Source: TIUS-1 sp964019505
Lineage (GTDB): Bacteria > Bacillota_I > Bacilli_A > Mycoplasmatales > Mycoplasmataceae
Assembly (NCBI RefSeq): GCF_964019505.1
Contig: NZ_OZ026449.1
Span: forward strand, 186,001-250,000
Direction of reading: 5' to 3'
DNA: 64,000 nucleotides
The translations under genes were made by a program, and so were the position numbers. A model generated the notes under the pieces. It was not told where the DNA came from. It made no database searches and worked only from the letters and a program-made list of their open reading frames with translations. Numbering within the stretch: the first letter of the stretch is position 1; each line of letters begins with the position of its first letter. Below are positions 20,807 through 31,615 of this stretch, piece after piece.

Positions 20807-22003
20807 ATGAAAAAAACATTACATGATGTAAAAGTAGAAGGAAAAGTAGTTCTAGTTAGAGTTGACTTTAATGTACCAATTAAAGATGGTGTCATTACAG
20901 AAGACAATAGAATTAAAGCTGCAATCCCAACAATTAAACATTTAATTGAAAAAGGATCAAAAATTGTTCTTTTCTCTCACTTATCAAGAATTAAAGAAGA
21001 AGCTGATAAAGCTAAAAAATCTTTAGCACCAGTGGCTAAACGTTTAGGGGAATTATTAAAAAAAGAAATTAAATTTATTCCACAAACTCGTGGAGCAGAA
21101 TTAGAAACAGCTATCAAATCATTAAAAGCAGGAGAAATCGTAGTTGTTGAAAACACACGTTTTGAAGATGTTGCAAATGGTGAAGTTGTTAAAAGCGAAT
21201 CAAAAAACAATGCTGAATTAGGTAAATACTGAGCTTCATTAGGTGAAGTATTTGTAAACGACGCATTCGGTACAGCACATAGAGCACATGCTTCAAATGT
21301 TGGTATTGCATCAAACATAAAAGAAAGCTGTGTTGGATTCTTAGTTGAAAAAGAATTATCAGCATTAGCAGCTGGAATCGATAAACCAGCTAAACCATTT
21401 ATAGCAATTATTGGTGGAGCAAAAGTTTCAGACAAAATTGGTGTAATTGATAACCTATTAAAAAAAGCAGACAAAATTTTAATTGGTGGAGGAATGGCAT
21501 ATACATTCTTTAAAGCACAAGGACACAACATTGGTAAATCACTATGTGAAGAAGACAAAGTTGCATTAGCAAAAGAATACTTAGCAAAAGCAAATGGAAA
21601 AATTATTTTACCAGTTGATTCAGCTAACAATACAGATTTCAAAGATTCAAAAGCTACATTCTCAGGAGTCGATCTTCCAGATGATATGATGGGATTAGAT
21701 ATTGGTCCTAAATCAATTGAACTATTTAAAAACGAATTAAAAGGTGCTAAAACTGTAGTTTGAAATGGACCAATGGGTGTATTTGAAATGGAAAACTTTA
21801 AAGTTGGAACAGTTGGAGTTTGTGAAGCAATTGCAAACTTAGACGGAGCCTTTACATTAATTGGTGGTGGAGATTCTGCTGCTGCTGCAATCCAATTAGG
21901 ATTTGCAGACAAGTTCACACACATCTCAACAGGTGGTGGAGCGTCACTAGAATATATGGAAGGTAAAGTTCTTCCAGGTATTGAAGCTATTAAAAATAAG
22001 TAG
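20807..22003 (+). CDS. pgk: Phosphoglycerate kinase, 398 aa
   Basis: Glycolytic enzyme transferring phosphate from 1,3-bisphosphoglycerate to ADP. N-domain substrate motif VLVRVDFNVPIKDG (residues 14-27), the basic patch SHLSR, NDAFGTAHRAHAS, hinge and nucleotide domain IIGGAKVSDKIGV, WNGPMGVFE, and the C-terminal IGGGDSAAAA and STGGGASLE. Full length. Codon use is typical of a highly expressed gene, with few rare codons. It is monocistronic with its own promoter and terminator. Confidence 0.98.
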
Positions 22004-22009
22004 TATAAA

Positions 22010-22036
22010 TTCAACTCATATTGAGTTGTTTTTTTA
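22010..22036 (+). terminator. Terminator of pgk
   Basis: TTCAACTCA / TGAGTTGTTTTTTT hairpin, a few bases after the stop. Confidence 0.8.
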
Positions 22037-22132
22037 TGTTTAGTTAGTAAGCTCTTTCATTATTAATTTTCAAAAATAAGTATATTATTAATTTTGAATA
22101 AGTGTAAGCCTTGTTCAAGGAGATAATAATTT

Positions 22133-22720
22133 ATGAAAACATTATTAAGTTTATTAGCAATTATGAACACTTCATCTGTTGGGACCACGGTTGTAAACGA
22201 TGTTATAAATGTAGATAATATTGAAAACTTTGCACAAGAACCGCACGAAATATTAATTGAAGAACCCCTTTATTATATTGAGGCAAAAAATAACGTGGGA
22301 GATTGGAGGTCATATTCTGTGAAATCAAATCTAGGAAATATAAATCCATCTGATTTTAATACAATTATTTTTAATGGACCATCACATATATCTGTTGAAA
22401 AATCTGGAGAAGATTTAGGTGATTTCAAAGCATTTGATAACATATCACCTAACAGTTATAAAAATAAGTTGATAAATAAAAAAATAACATCGTGAGACGA
22501 ATTGATATCATCTAATGCTGTGGAACTTTCTCATTTAGAGTTTGGAACACCTAAATCAAAGTTAATTGTAGACATTAATTTAACTTATACATATTATCAA
22601 GAAAAAGATGGAAGTTGAACTTTTGAAATGTGAATTCGTATGGAAATGGAAAAAATCTGAGGACAACATGCTCGAGTAGAGTTGTACACACCAAAAACAA
22701 TTACGCTAATGGAGTTATAG
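22133..22720 (+). CDS. Secreted protein of unknown function, 195 aa
   Basis: ATG 22133 follows AAGGAGATAATAATTT. A short signal peptide (MKTLLSLLAIMNTSSVGTTV) without a lipobox is followed by an acidic mature region. The C-terminal half has alternating beta-strand patterns (IVDINLTYTYYQEKDGSWTFEMW is split here by a gap: IVDINLTYTY, then GSWTFEMW). No family recognised. The next gene, for a similar-sized secreted protein, starts 1 base after the stop, so the two are co-expressed and may form a pair on the cell surface. Confidence 0.65.
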
Positions 22721-22721
22721 T

Positions 22722-23300
22722 ATGAAGTTTTTATATATGTTAATAATTCCGATTTCGCTATTGCCAATAGCAATAAATGCTTCTTCAGCTTCATCAATAA
22801 ACGAAGATGAACGCGTGGAGAGAACAATAATAGAAGTTGAGTCACCTCAAATAGATGTGATCTATAGTGATTATGTTGATGGTATGAAATTCGAAACAAT
22901 AAAGATAGACAATAATGTTTTAAATATTGAACAAACAAAACTTGTTGGAATTAATTTGAGTGATGAAGCGTACTACACACACACAAATAAACAACAAGTA
23001 ATAGATACAAATCAAAAAATTGAAGAAACAATTTGATTTACACCAAAAAGTTTACAAGATCCCATCTTTTGAAACAAGGCAGATTACATTAGAAATACAG
23101 ATGCGGTTGTTGATGAGCATTTTAATGCAATGATTGGACAGTATTATTTAGATTCTGAGTTTAGAATGTCTGTCACTTATAATAGGGCATATACATTTAT
23201 TTCATATGGAATAATAGCCGAAACACATGGGTTGTATACCCCAACAGATTCACATGTGTCTGTTTATGTGGGTAGTGAATTTGAGGTCATAACAATTTAA
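22722..23300 (+). CDS. Secreted protein of unknown function, 192 aa
   Basis: A signal peptide MKFLYMLIIPISLLPIAINA precedes a Ser-rich acidic mature domain. The ribosome site is GGAG inside the end of the preceding gene, pointing to translational coupling. C-terminal strands TFISYGIIAE and VSVYVGSEFEVITI resemble in pattern the ends of other small secreted proteins in this window, but I cannot show homology by eye. Function unknown. Confidence 0.6.
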
Positions 23301-23310
23301 AAATAATATA

Positions 23311-23339
23311 AAAATAATGATTAATCATTATTTTTTTTA
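23311..23339. terminator. Terminator between convergent genes
   Basis: AAAAATAATGA / TCATTATTTTT hairpin with a T-rich tail, between the secreted protein pair (plus) and the aldolase (minus). Confidence 0.7.
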
Positions 23340-23356
23340 TTATAGTTAATAAATCT

Positions 23357-24205
23357 TTATGCTGATTTATTGCTTGAACCAAAAGCTCTTATCTTTTTTT
23401 TGGCTTCTGATTTTACTGCATCGATCCCTTTTCTACCAAATGCTCGGGCATCATATCCAGTAGGGTTTTCGTTTAATCAATTTCTAAATGCGTTTGCGTT
23501 AGCCATTTTTAAATCGGTCCCAATATTTATTTTTGTGATTCCGCATTTAATTGCTTTTTGTAAATCTTCAAGAGGCACACCACTTGAGCCATGTAATACC
23601 AATGGTGTGTCCACTTTGCTTGCTATGTTAGTGATAATGTCATATTGTAGCTTTATTGCTCCCTTATAGACACCGTGTGCTGTTCCTACAGCAATTGCTA
23701 ATGCGTCTATGTTTGTTTTTTTAACAAACTCAACAGCTTCATCAATATTTGTATAACCATTACCTTCACTTGTGCGATCATCTTCTTTTCCACCAACGTG
23801 TCCAATTTCTGATTCAACTTCAACACCTTTACTTTTTGCATATGCTACAATTTCTTGTGTTTGTTTTACGTTAACTTCAAATGTTTCTTTTGAAGCATCT
23901 AACATAACGCTTGTAAATCCAGCATCACACGCTTTTTTGATTAGGTTTAAATCAAAACCATGATCTCAATGTAAAACAATAGGGACAGTTGATTTTTCAA
24001 CAACTGTTTTACCTAATGCAAAGACATAATCTATTCCCATATATTTAGCAGCTGATTCAGTAACCATTAAAATGACTGGTGACTTTTCTTCTTCAGCTGC
24101 TTCAACAATTCCTTTCATCATTTCTAAATCATCAAAGTTGAATGCAGGAATTGCATAACCACCTTTACGAGCTTTTAGTAACTCACTTTTTAAACTTGTT
24201 TTCAT
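23357..24205 (-). CDS. fba: Class II fructose-bisphosphate (or tagatose-bisphosphate) aldolase, 282 aa
   Basis: Zinc-dependent aldolase splitting ketohexose bisphosphate into DHAP and glyceraldehyde-3-phosphate. Metal and catalytic motifs are VLHWDHG, ESEIGHVGG, AIAVGTAHGVY and LHGSSGVP, followed by NIGTDL. Length fits the FBA/GatY/KbaY family. Which bisphosphate is preferred cannot be told by eye; the divergent neighbours (RpiR, AgaS) would also fit a tagatose pathway, but as the only aldolase visible it is most simply the glycolytic enzyme. UGA-encoded Trp lies in the HWDHG motif. Confidence 0.92.
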
Positions 24206-24242
24206 ATAACCACCTTTTTCTTTATCATATGAATACTGCTCG

Positions 24243-24294
24243 TTTACTATGGTAAAGGATATTTACTAAAGGCAAAAAATATATGCCATATAAT
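24243..24294. promoter_or_regulatory. Divergent promoter region between fba and rpiR
   Basis: Holds TTTAC-TATG-GTAAA (24243-24256), a second TTTACTAAA, an inverted repeat GGCA-N9-TGCC (24271-24287) and TATAAT (24289-24294), the -10 for the regulator gene at 24312. The palindromes are candidate operators. Confidence 0.5.
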
Positions 24295-24311
24295 AGTGGT
24301 GAGGACACACA

Positions 24312-25115
24312 ATGCAAAATGAAAAATATATTTTAAAAATGAAAGAAATAGTGGGTAATGAAACTGGGACAATCAACCACTCTATTTATATGGCGATAAT
24401 TAACAACGAAAATAAAATAAAAGATCTAACATTGTTAGAGTTTTCTAAATTGTGTAATACGTCAAAACCATCAATAATCAAGTTTTTAAATAAATCAGGA
24501 TTGTCTGGTTTTGCTGAATTAAAATATTTAATCAAAAATCATTCAATTACAAAACAAGTTAAAAACGAAGAATTGGTTATATCAAAAGAATTTGATAGTT
24601 TAAATTCTTTTCAAAAAAAATATTTAGAAATCTCAATTAACTACATTAAGTTATTAGAACAAAACTTAATTTCAAATATGACAAAAATAAATGAATTAGT
24701 TTCTAAAATTAAGGAATCAAAAACAATTTATATTTTTGCTCAAAACCTGGCTTATTATGCAAGTCGCAACTTCTTGCAAAAAATGAGAATGTCAAAAAAA
24801 GAAATAATTTTAGAAAATGATTTAAATTTGATTGAAGGTTACTCATCTCAACTTGAACAAGGATGCTTGGTGATAATAATATCTTTATCTGGAATGAACC
24901 CAATCATGTTGAGTACTTCAGAAAAAATTAAAAACAAAGATGTTTATTTATTTGGAATTTTAGGAATTGAAGGAGCTATTTCACAGAATGTTGATAATTA
25001 CTTTTTGGTTCCTCAAATTGAAGATGAGCTATGAGATAGTTATTCAATGCGACAAAGTTACATTATTAAATTCTTTGATGTATTATATTTCCAAATTATT
25101 GAGGGTAAACTTTAG
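24312..25115 (+). CDS. RpiR-family transcriptional regulator, 267 aa
   Basis: N-terminal helix-turn-helix (LTLLEFSKLCNTSKPSIIKF, then LNKSGLSGFAELK) and a C-terminal SIS domain with SLSGMNP in place of the usual S-x-S-G-x-T phosphate loop. It precedes the AgaS-type SIS enzyme and a sugar PTS, and a TGGAAA/TTTCCA inverted repeat lies before that operon. It is therefore the likely regulator of amino-sugar uptake. ATG 24312 follows GTGAGGA. TGA Trp at 25032. Confidence 0.85.
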
Positions 25116-25141
25116 TATCGCAACTTTACTTTGGTAGCATA

Positions 25142-25176
25142 GAACTATTATTCATTGATAGTTTTTTTTTTTTTTT
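25142..25176 (+). terminator. Terminator with a T15 tract
   Basis: Short stem AACTAT / ATAGTT followed by 15 T (25162-25176). The tract is unusually long and lies 73 bases before the agaS start, so slippage could alter both termination and promoter spacing for the next operon. Confidence 0.6.
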
Positions 25177-25189
25177 CACAATATAAATG

Positions 25190-25203
25190 TGGAAAAGTTT
25201 CCA
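25190..25203. promoter_or_regulatory. Operator candidate before agaS
   Basis: TGGAAA-AG-TTTCCA inverted repeat, 46 bases before the start codon and just behind a TATAAA -10-like element. The half-site resembles those at 29353, 32460 and 48400, each next to an RpiR-regulated operon. Confidence 0.55.
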
Positions 25204-25249
25204 TGGATGGTGGCGGGAATAAAAATATTATTTAGAGAGGAATATTGTT

Positions 25250-26401
25250 ATGCACAATTTCAATATTGAAAAATTAAAGGAAATCGGTGGAGAATATACT
25301 CTAACCGAAATCAAACAACAACCAGAAATTTTATTAGAAATCTTAGAATTGGTTAAAAGTAAAAAACAGGAGTTAACATTATTTCTGAACGATATTGTTA
25401 ATGATAAAACGAGAATTATATTCACTGGTGCAGGAACAAGTGAGTTTGTGGGAAATGCAATTGTTAATTCATTTTTAGGTAAAAATAAAAATGCTGTTTC
25501 AATTGCAACAACTGACATTGTTTCAAACATTGAAGAATATATTTCAAAAGACGAAGATGTACTTCTTGTATCATTTGCAAGAAGTGGTAATTCACCCGAA
25601 TCAATAGCAACATTTAATATGGTTAGCAGTCATTCGAAAAATGCAAAACACTTAATTATTACTTGTAATAAAGACGGCGGATTGGCAAAACAAGGTAATG
25701 GACTAAAAAATGTCTATACACTTACATTGCCCGAAAGAAGCAATGATAAGTCATTTGCAATGACATCAAGTTATACAGGAATGATGATGGCTGCATACTT
25801 GGTATTTTCTCTAGATGAGCTGGACAAAATATCAAAAGAAGTGGTTAACACTTCTAAAATTATTGAACAAAACTATAGTAACTTCTTTGATGACTTAATT
25901 GAAATTGCAAATGAAGATCATAAAAGAATTGTGTTTTTAGGATCTGGTACATTTAATGGGATAGCACAAGAATCACATTTAAAAGTATTAGAACTAACGG
26001 CCGGTGAAGTTACAACGTTTTTTAACACACCCTTGGGTTTTAGACATGGACCAAAATCAATCTTAAATAATGAAACAATTGTTTTCTTTTTTATGAACAA
26101 AGATGAGTACAAAAGAAAATATGATTTTGATTTATTGAAAGAATTATATTCTCAAAAACAAGCTAAAAAAATAGTAGTACTAGATTATGAAAATGACAAA
26201 GTTGCAATGGAAAACTGTGACAAATATTTTGACCTTGGTTATAAAGGAGATATCAACTTATTTCTTGGTATTGCATATATAACAATTGCACAACTTTATG
26301 CATTTCACAAATCACTATTTTTAAAAAAATCGCCTGATAATCCATGACCATCTGGTCTGGTTAACAGAGTAGTTCAAGGTGTGAAAATTCACAAAAAATA
26401 A
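25250..26401 (+). CDS. agaS: AgaS-type SIS sugar-phosphate isomerase/deaminase, 383 aa
   Basis: Two SIS domains: residues about 45-190 (FTGAGTSEFVG; SFARSGNSPES) and 210-360 (VFLGSGTFNGIAQES; LGFRHGPKS). The RSGNSPES and FRHGPKS motifs are characteristic of AgaS/GlmS-like enzymes; AgaS deaminates galactosamine-6-phosphate to tagatose-6-phosphate, and relatives act on glucosamine-6-phosphate. There is no glutaminase domain, so it is not GlmS. It is the first gene of an operon with two small membrane proteins and a glucose/GlcNAc-family PTS, which supports amino-sugar catabolism. Ribosome site AGAGAGGA. Confidence 0.88.
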
Positions 26402-26403
26402 TT

Positions 26404-26673
26404 ATGAATGATTTACAGATAACATTTTTAGTAATTGGGATTATTGCAATTGTCTCATTGCTCCCGTTGATATACTTTTTTGTTTTGAAAATAAAAGATT
26501 GAAAAATAGAAGCATCAAAAAAAGGATTTGAAACTACAAAAAAGACAATGCTTGGATCTGTGTTTAAACAATTCCAAATGTGATTATGAATATTTATTTT
26601 GTTTTTTATAGTTTTGATTGCAGTATTTTGTATTGCTATGTTGGCAGGTGGAATTGATAAATGAATAAGCTAG
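26404..26673 (+). CDS. Small two-span membrane protein, 89 aa
   Basis: ATG two bases after the agaS stop. Two hydrophobic segments (residues 7-28 and 62-82) surround a basic amphipathic stretch (KDWKIEASKKGFETTKKT). Its last 13 bases overlap the start of the next gene. TGA Trp codons at 26499, 26580, 26586 and 26661 mark it as a real code-4 gene. No family known. The conserved position between isomerase and PTS suggests an accessory role for the permease, but this is speculation. Confidence 0.6.
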
Positions 26674-27209
26674 CAATTGGATTAATTATTTCAATAATAA
26701 TTTTAATAACGGCCGCTATTGTTTATATCATTTGACGCCTTTCTAAAAAACAAGGTGGATTAAAATCTTTGAACCAGTTTGTTGAAGCTTCAAATAAAGC
26801 AACACCACAAGAACTAGAAACATTAGAAATTGATGTTCTAGTATATGACAGTGGTTTGTTCAATTCTAAATTAAATTCGGTTTATGTTAAAACTCGAATA
26901 AATAATGGTGTTGTATTTATTGAAGAACTTCTAGATTTTAGAAAGTTAAAAATGGAAAAACCATTTGAACCAAAACAAATTAAGATGACAATTAATGAAG
27001 AAGAAATAAAATGAACAGAGTCATATGAAACTGTAATCAAATTAAAAAATGTCTTATATGTAAAAGCGTATTACGAATTATCAAAAAATGCATTATTCAT
27101 AGAGTTTGTTCTTATAAACGAAGAACAAAGAAACAACAAATTTCAAATACTAAATGTCACAGACATAGTAAATATGAATAATATAATTTTAAAATTTAAA
27201 AACCAATAA
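26661..27209 (+). CDS. Membrane-anchored protein of unknown function, 182 aa
   Basis: A single N-terminal membrane anchor (residues 4-26) is followed by a soluble, mostly beta domain of about 150 residues (LEIDVLVYD, VYVKTRINNGVVFIEEL, LYVKAYYEL, LFIEFVLINEEQ). It overlaps the preceding small membrane gene by 13 bases and is followed by the PTS gene. No family recognised. Confidence 0.65.
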
Positions 27210-27239
27210 ATCAAATATCAATCACTGGAGGAAAATAAT

Positions 27240-29267
27240 ATGAATAAAGATATTCAATTAAACTCTTCTGCTGAATCAGATAAATTGATGACAGAATCAA
27301 AAAGCAAAGGAAGAGCTTTTTGATCAAAGACACTAGCCGATTTACAAAGGTTAGGTAAGTCATTGATGTTCCCAATTGCGATATTACCATTCGCGGCTCT
27401 ATTGAACCGCTTTGGTCAATTGTCAATTGATCTATCAGGTGCAACGGCTGAAAACGGTAACTTTGCATTTTGATTTGGGTTCATAATTCAAAAACCTGGA
27501 GCTATTGCGTTTGACAATATTGCCTTGTTTTTTGCAATTGGAACTGCCTTTGGTTTGGCAAAAGATAACCGTGGAGAGGCTGCACTAGTTGGGGCTGTTC
27601 TTTACATAGCGTTAACCGCGATGTTGATGGAAGGTGGGTTACCTGCATTAATTTATGGTAACGTACTTACGTTTGACTCAATGGTTCAAAAAGAATCAGT
27701 GGTTAATGGTGAGATAGTAAAAGAATGAGTTGAAGGCGGAAAAAGTTTCTCGGAACTATTTTACGTTCAAACCATGACACTAGATGCAAACGGTAACAAA
27801 ATAATCACTGGAGGAACATATATTTTAAATATTGGTGTTCTAGGTGGACTAGTTGCTGGTTGTATGTCAGCTTACGTATATAACAAATTTAAAGATACTA
27901 AATTACCAATGTCACTATCATTCTTTGGTGGAAGAAGATTCGTTCCAATGATGGTAATGGCACTAGCTATTCCGCTATCATTTGCATTTGCAATCATCTG
28001 ACCATGATTCCAATATGGGCTTGTTAAGTTCGGAACACTAATATCAAGTGGGGACGCATGAGCAATTCCAGGAGCATTTCTATATGCATTAATAAACCGT
28101 ATAGTGCAACCATTTGGACTACACCACATTATTAATACATTCTTATGATTCCAAATGCCAATTGAGAACTTCTTAGTTAATACAGATGGAAAAGTTGTAT
28201 TATCTCCAGAAAACTTCCCAGTTGAAAATGTAAGTGTAGGTTCTGAAGAGTTCTTAGTTGCAATTAGAAACATAGTTCAAGAAGCTGGATGAGTTGGTTT
28301 GGACCAATCTCAAATAACAGCTGATAACTGGTCAAATTGATTTGTATGAGATCCAACTAAAATTTCTGGATCAAACGGGACAATCATTGGTAATGCATCA
28401 AATGGTAAAGTGACAGTCTTTGGAGATATAAATTCATTCCAAAGAGGGTTAGTATCTGGGACATTCCAAACAGGTTACTTCCCAATGTACTGAGGTGGTC
28501 TAACAGCTGCTGCAGCTGCAATGGTAGTAGCGGCTCCTAAAGAAAATAGAAAACAAGTTATTTCATTCCTAGGAGGAGTTGCTATAGTGGCTGCCCTAAC
28601 AGGAATTGATGAACCGATTGTGTTCTCATTCATCTTTGTAGGACCAATTCTGTGAGCATATAACGCTATCTTTACTGCAACATTTGCAGCGATTGCAATT
28701 GCAATGCACATGCACATTGGATTTGGATTCTCAGGTGGATTTATCGATTATGTAATTTCATTCATGAACTCATGAGGAATGTCAAAATTTGAAGGAATGG
28801 CTAATGGTGGAGTATATGGTGTTCTATCTAACCCACTATGAATGTTAGCATTAGCAGCTGCAATGGCTCCGCTATACTACTTCTCATTCTACTTTACAAT
28901 TATCAAAATGGATATTCAAACACCAGGACGTGAACAAGATGGGGGATCAAGTGTCCCACCAACAGACATGTCAACAGGTTCAACAGATAAACCATCAGAT
29001 GATAAACCATCAAAAAAAGTTGATAAATATGGAACAATGGCTTCAAAAATTATTGCAGTTGTTGGTCTAGACAATTTCCAAATAATTGAACATTGTTCAA
29101 CTAGATTAAGATTAACTGTAAAAGATAATAAAATAGGAACAGATTCAGAGTACAAGCAAATAGGCGCATATGGAGTCAAAAGATTAGGTGATCAAGGATT
29201 ACAACTAATTATTGGAACCGACGTTGAACACTTGTTTAATGAAGTAAAAAGACAAACAGGAAAATAA
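27240..29267 (+). CDS. PTS permease IICB, glucose/N-acetylglucosamine family, 675 aa
   Basis: IIC membrane domain at residues about 30-560, beginning LQRLGKSLMFPIAILPFAALLNRFG and containing GLHHIINT, then TGIDEPIVFSFIF in the substrate-binding region. A Pro/Ser/Asp linker (about 570-600) leads to a IIB domain with the phosphocysteine motif EHCSTRLRLTV. IIA is absent, so a separate or shared IIA-Glc domain is needed (perhaps that of 4809-7409). The agaS partner makes GlcNAc or GalNAc a better guess than glucose. Strong ribosome site GGAGG. A 110-residue insertion within IIC, around residues 330-410, is polar and longer than in typical members. Confidence 0.9.
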
Positions 29268-29270
29268 ATA

Positions 29271-29298
29271 AAACTCTAAACTTCGGTTTAGTTTTTTT
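29271..29298 (+). terminator. Terminator of the agaS-PTS operon
   Basis: CTAAAC-TTCG-GTTTAG stem with the stable TTCG tetraloop and T7. Confidence 0.85.
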
Positions 29299-29352
29299 AT
29301 TAATTTAGTAGGTAGTTGAGCAAAAAAATATTTTTCTATTTTTCTAATTGTG

Positions 29353-29367
29353 TGGAATAATATTCCA
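29353..29367. promoter_or_regulatory. RpiR operator before the MngA-like PTS gene
   Basis: Perfect 15-bp palindrome TGGAATA-A-TATTCCA, the same half-sites as at 32460-32474. It lies 109 bases before the PTS ATG, next to probable promoter sequence. Confidence 0.75.
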
Positions 29368-29475
29368 AAATTTGAATCGTCACCCATAATGGTATTATTT
29401 TTTTTCAAAAGCAATAAAATGTAAATATGAATGGGTTTGTATGCAAACGATGTTCGATAATTACAAGGAGACAAA

Positions 29476-31608
29476 ATGATATTAAACAAGAACTTAATAA
29501 GCAAAGTTGATAACATTGAAACAAAAGAAGATTTATTTAAAGTTATGATTGAACTTATCTCTAATGAGAAAAGAACTACCAACAAAGAAAAGTTACTTGA
29601 AGATATATTGAGTCGTGAACTGGAAGGCAGCACTGCGTTTGAGCACGGATTGATGATTCCGCACTCTAGATCCAAGTTTATCAACGAAGTAACTTTGGCC
29701 ATTGTTGAATTTAATGACTCTGACTTTGATTCATTAGATGCAAAAAAAACTAACTTTGCAGTCGGTATATTTGTACCAGATTCAAAAGCTGACGAACACT
29801 TGAATGTGTTGTCAAAAATTTCAACAATATTTAGTAGCGAAGATAAATTAAATAACTTCAAATTAGCTAGTAGCGAAGATAAAGTAAAAATAATTAATGA
29901 TAGTATTAATGCTGTATTTATTAATGAAAGCAGTGATGAAGATTATGACATAGTTGGTATTACTGCATGTGCTGCAGGTATTGCCCATACGTACATGGCA
30001 AGAGATGCATTATATGAAGCTGCACATCAAATGGGATATAAAATAAAAATTGAAACTAGGGGTGCAATTACAGAAAACGTACTTACAGAAAAGGAAATTC
30101 AAAATGCTAAATGTGTTGTAATTGCAGCTGATTTAACAATTTCCAAAACACCTTTTTCTGGAAAAAAATTATATGAAACTGGTACAAGACCTGCAATAAA
30201 GAATGCTAAACAGGTTATTGAAAATGCATTTGCAGCCGAAGTAGATTATGGTAAAGGTCAAAAATTGGGGAAACTTAGAATAGGTAATACTGATAAATCA
30301 AAAGGAAATATTCTTGGGAAATCAGTAATGTCAGCACTGAGCTTCATGATACCAATAACAATTGTTGGTGGTATATTGATGGCGATACCAAACGCAATGG
30401 CAGCTGGTGGTAATATTGAGGGTGGTACCTGAGCTTTTCCAAATGCATTTGTAGAAGCATTGTGAAACTTTGGGCACATTGGACTAATAATGATGGTTCC
30501 AATGCTATCGATGTTTCTTGCGTTCAAACTAGGTGGTAAACCAGCAATGCCTGCCGCATTGATCGGTGGTTACTTCATAAATGATGGGGCATTGATGTCT
30601 AAATTTACTTTAATTGATCTACCTGGTGAATTAAATGGTCAAGTTAGTGCTGGTTTTCTTGGGGGACTGGCAGTTGGGATTATAGTTGGTTATCTTGTTC
30701 GTGGAATGAGATACATAAAATGACACCCATTTATTAAACCAGTATCGTCACTAATGGTGGTTCCGCTAGTGACATCATTTCTAACATTCTTAATAGTTGT
30801 ATATGTTATCGGAAGCCCGATGACATGAATAATGGCAATGCTATTTATGGGTTTAAGTAAGTTAGATGAATTTGGTGGAATTTGAGCAAGTCTTGGTGTC
30901 GGGATGTTATTCGCAGCACTAATGGCAATTGACTTAGGCGGACCAATAAATAAAACAACACTAACAGTTGCGACTGTAATATTTACAACAACACTTGCAA
31001 ATGGTGATCCAAACTTTGTACCACAAACTGCAGTTCAAGCAGCGATATCTGTACCACCATTAGGAATGTGATTATCAACAATGATATTTAGAAAAAAATT
31101 CTCACAAACAGAAATTGCAGCAGGGCAGGCAGCTCTACCAATGGGTTTGGTAGGAGTTACAGAAGGTGCTCTTCCATTTGCATTTAAAACACCATTGAAG
31201 GCAATTGCGGCAAACATGGCAGGATCTGTTCTTGCTGGTGCACTAGTGTCTTTATTTGGAATAAGTTTCTATGGTGGTTTAGGTTCACCTTTAGGTGCTT
31301 ACATCGGGTATATGGAAAATAGTTTCTTCGGATTATTATGAATACTATCCGTAGCATCTGGTGCAGTACTTACTGCATTTGTATATGGTTTACTAAGAAA
31401 TAGAGTACCAGAATATGAAGAAGCAATAAAAGAAGCAAAAGCAAAAAAAATTGCAGCACTTGAACAACAAGGAATTGTTGGAAGCAAAGCAATTAGATCA
31501 TATAAAGCAAGGCAATTTAGAACAAACTTCAAATCAAGATTTGTTTACATGGTTAATCCAAAAAATTGATTTGAAAAACCAGAAGATAATGGCGAAAACG
31601 AAATTTAA
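29476..31608 (+). CDS. PTS fructose/mannosylglycerate-family IIABC permease, 710 aa
   Basis: IIA domain at residues 1-150 with active His in FEHGLMIPHSRS; IIB at about 155-255 with the phosphocysteine loop GITACAAGIAHTYMA; IIC from about 280 to 650 (MSALSFMIPITIVGGILMAIP, MAIDLGGPINKT, GVTEGALPFA). This domain order and length fit MngA/FruA-like permeases. The alpha-mannosidase operon 940 bases downstream shares its operator, so the likely substrate is an alpha-mannoside such as 2-O-mannosylglycerate, as for E. coli MngA/MngB; the substrate is inferred from context. Strong ribosome site AAGGAG. Confidence 0.9.
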
Positions 31609-31615
31609 TATTTAA

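Noticed and set aside
20977..22014. 345-codon open frame antisense to pgk
   Set aside because: It is the mirror of a strongly conserved, codon-biased gene; Ser/Pro/Ala-rich composition without motifs, and no ribosome site.
23370..23963. Plus-strand frames across the aldolase gene
   Set aside because: Shadows of the minus-strand aldolase, which has all class II motifs.
29205..29861. 218-codon minus-strand frame over the terminator and start of the MngA-like PTS
   Set aside because: It spans a terminator, the operator and the N-terminus of a clear IIA domain on the other strand; no ribosome site.
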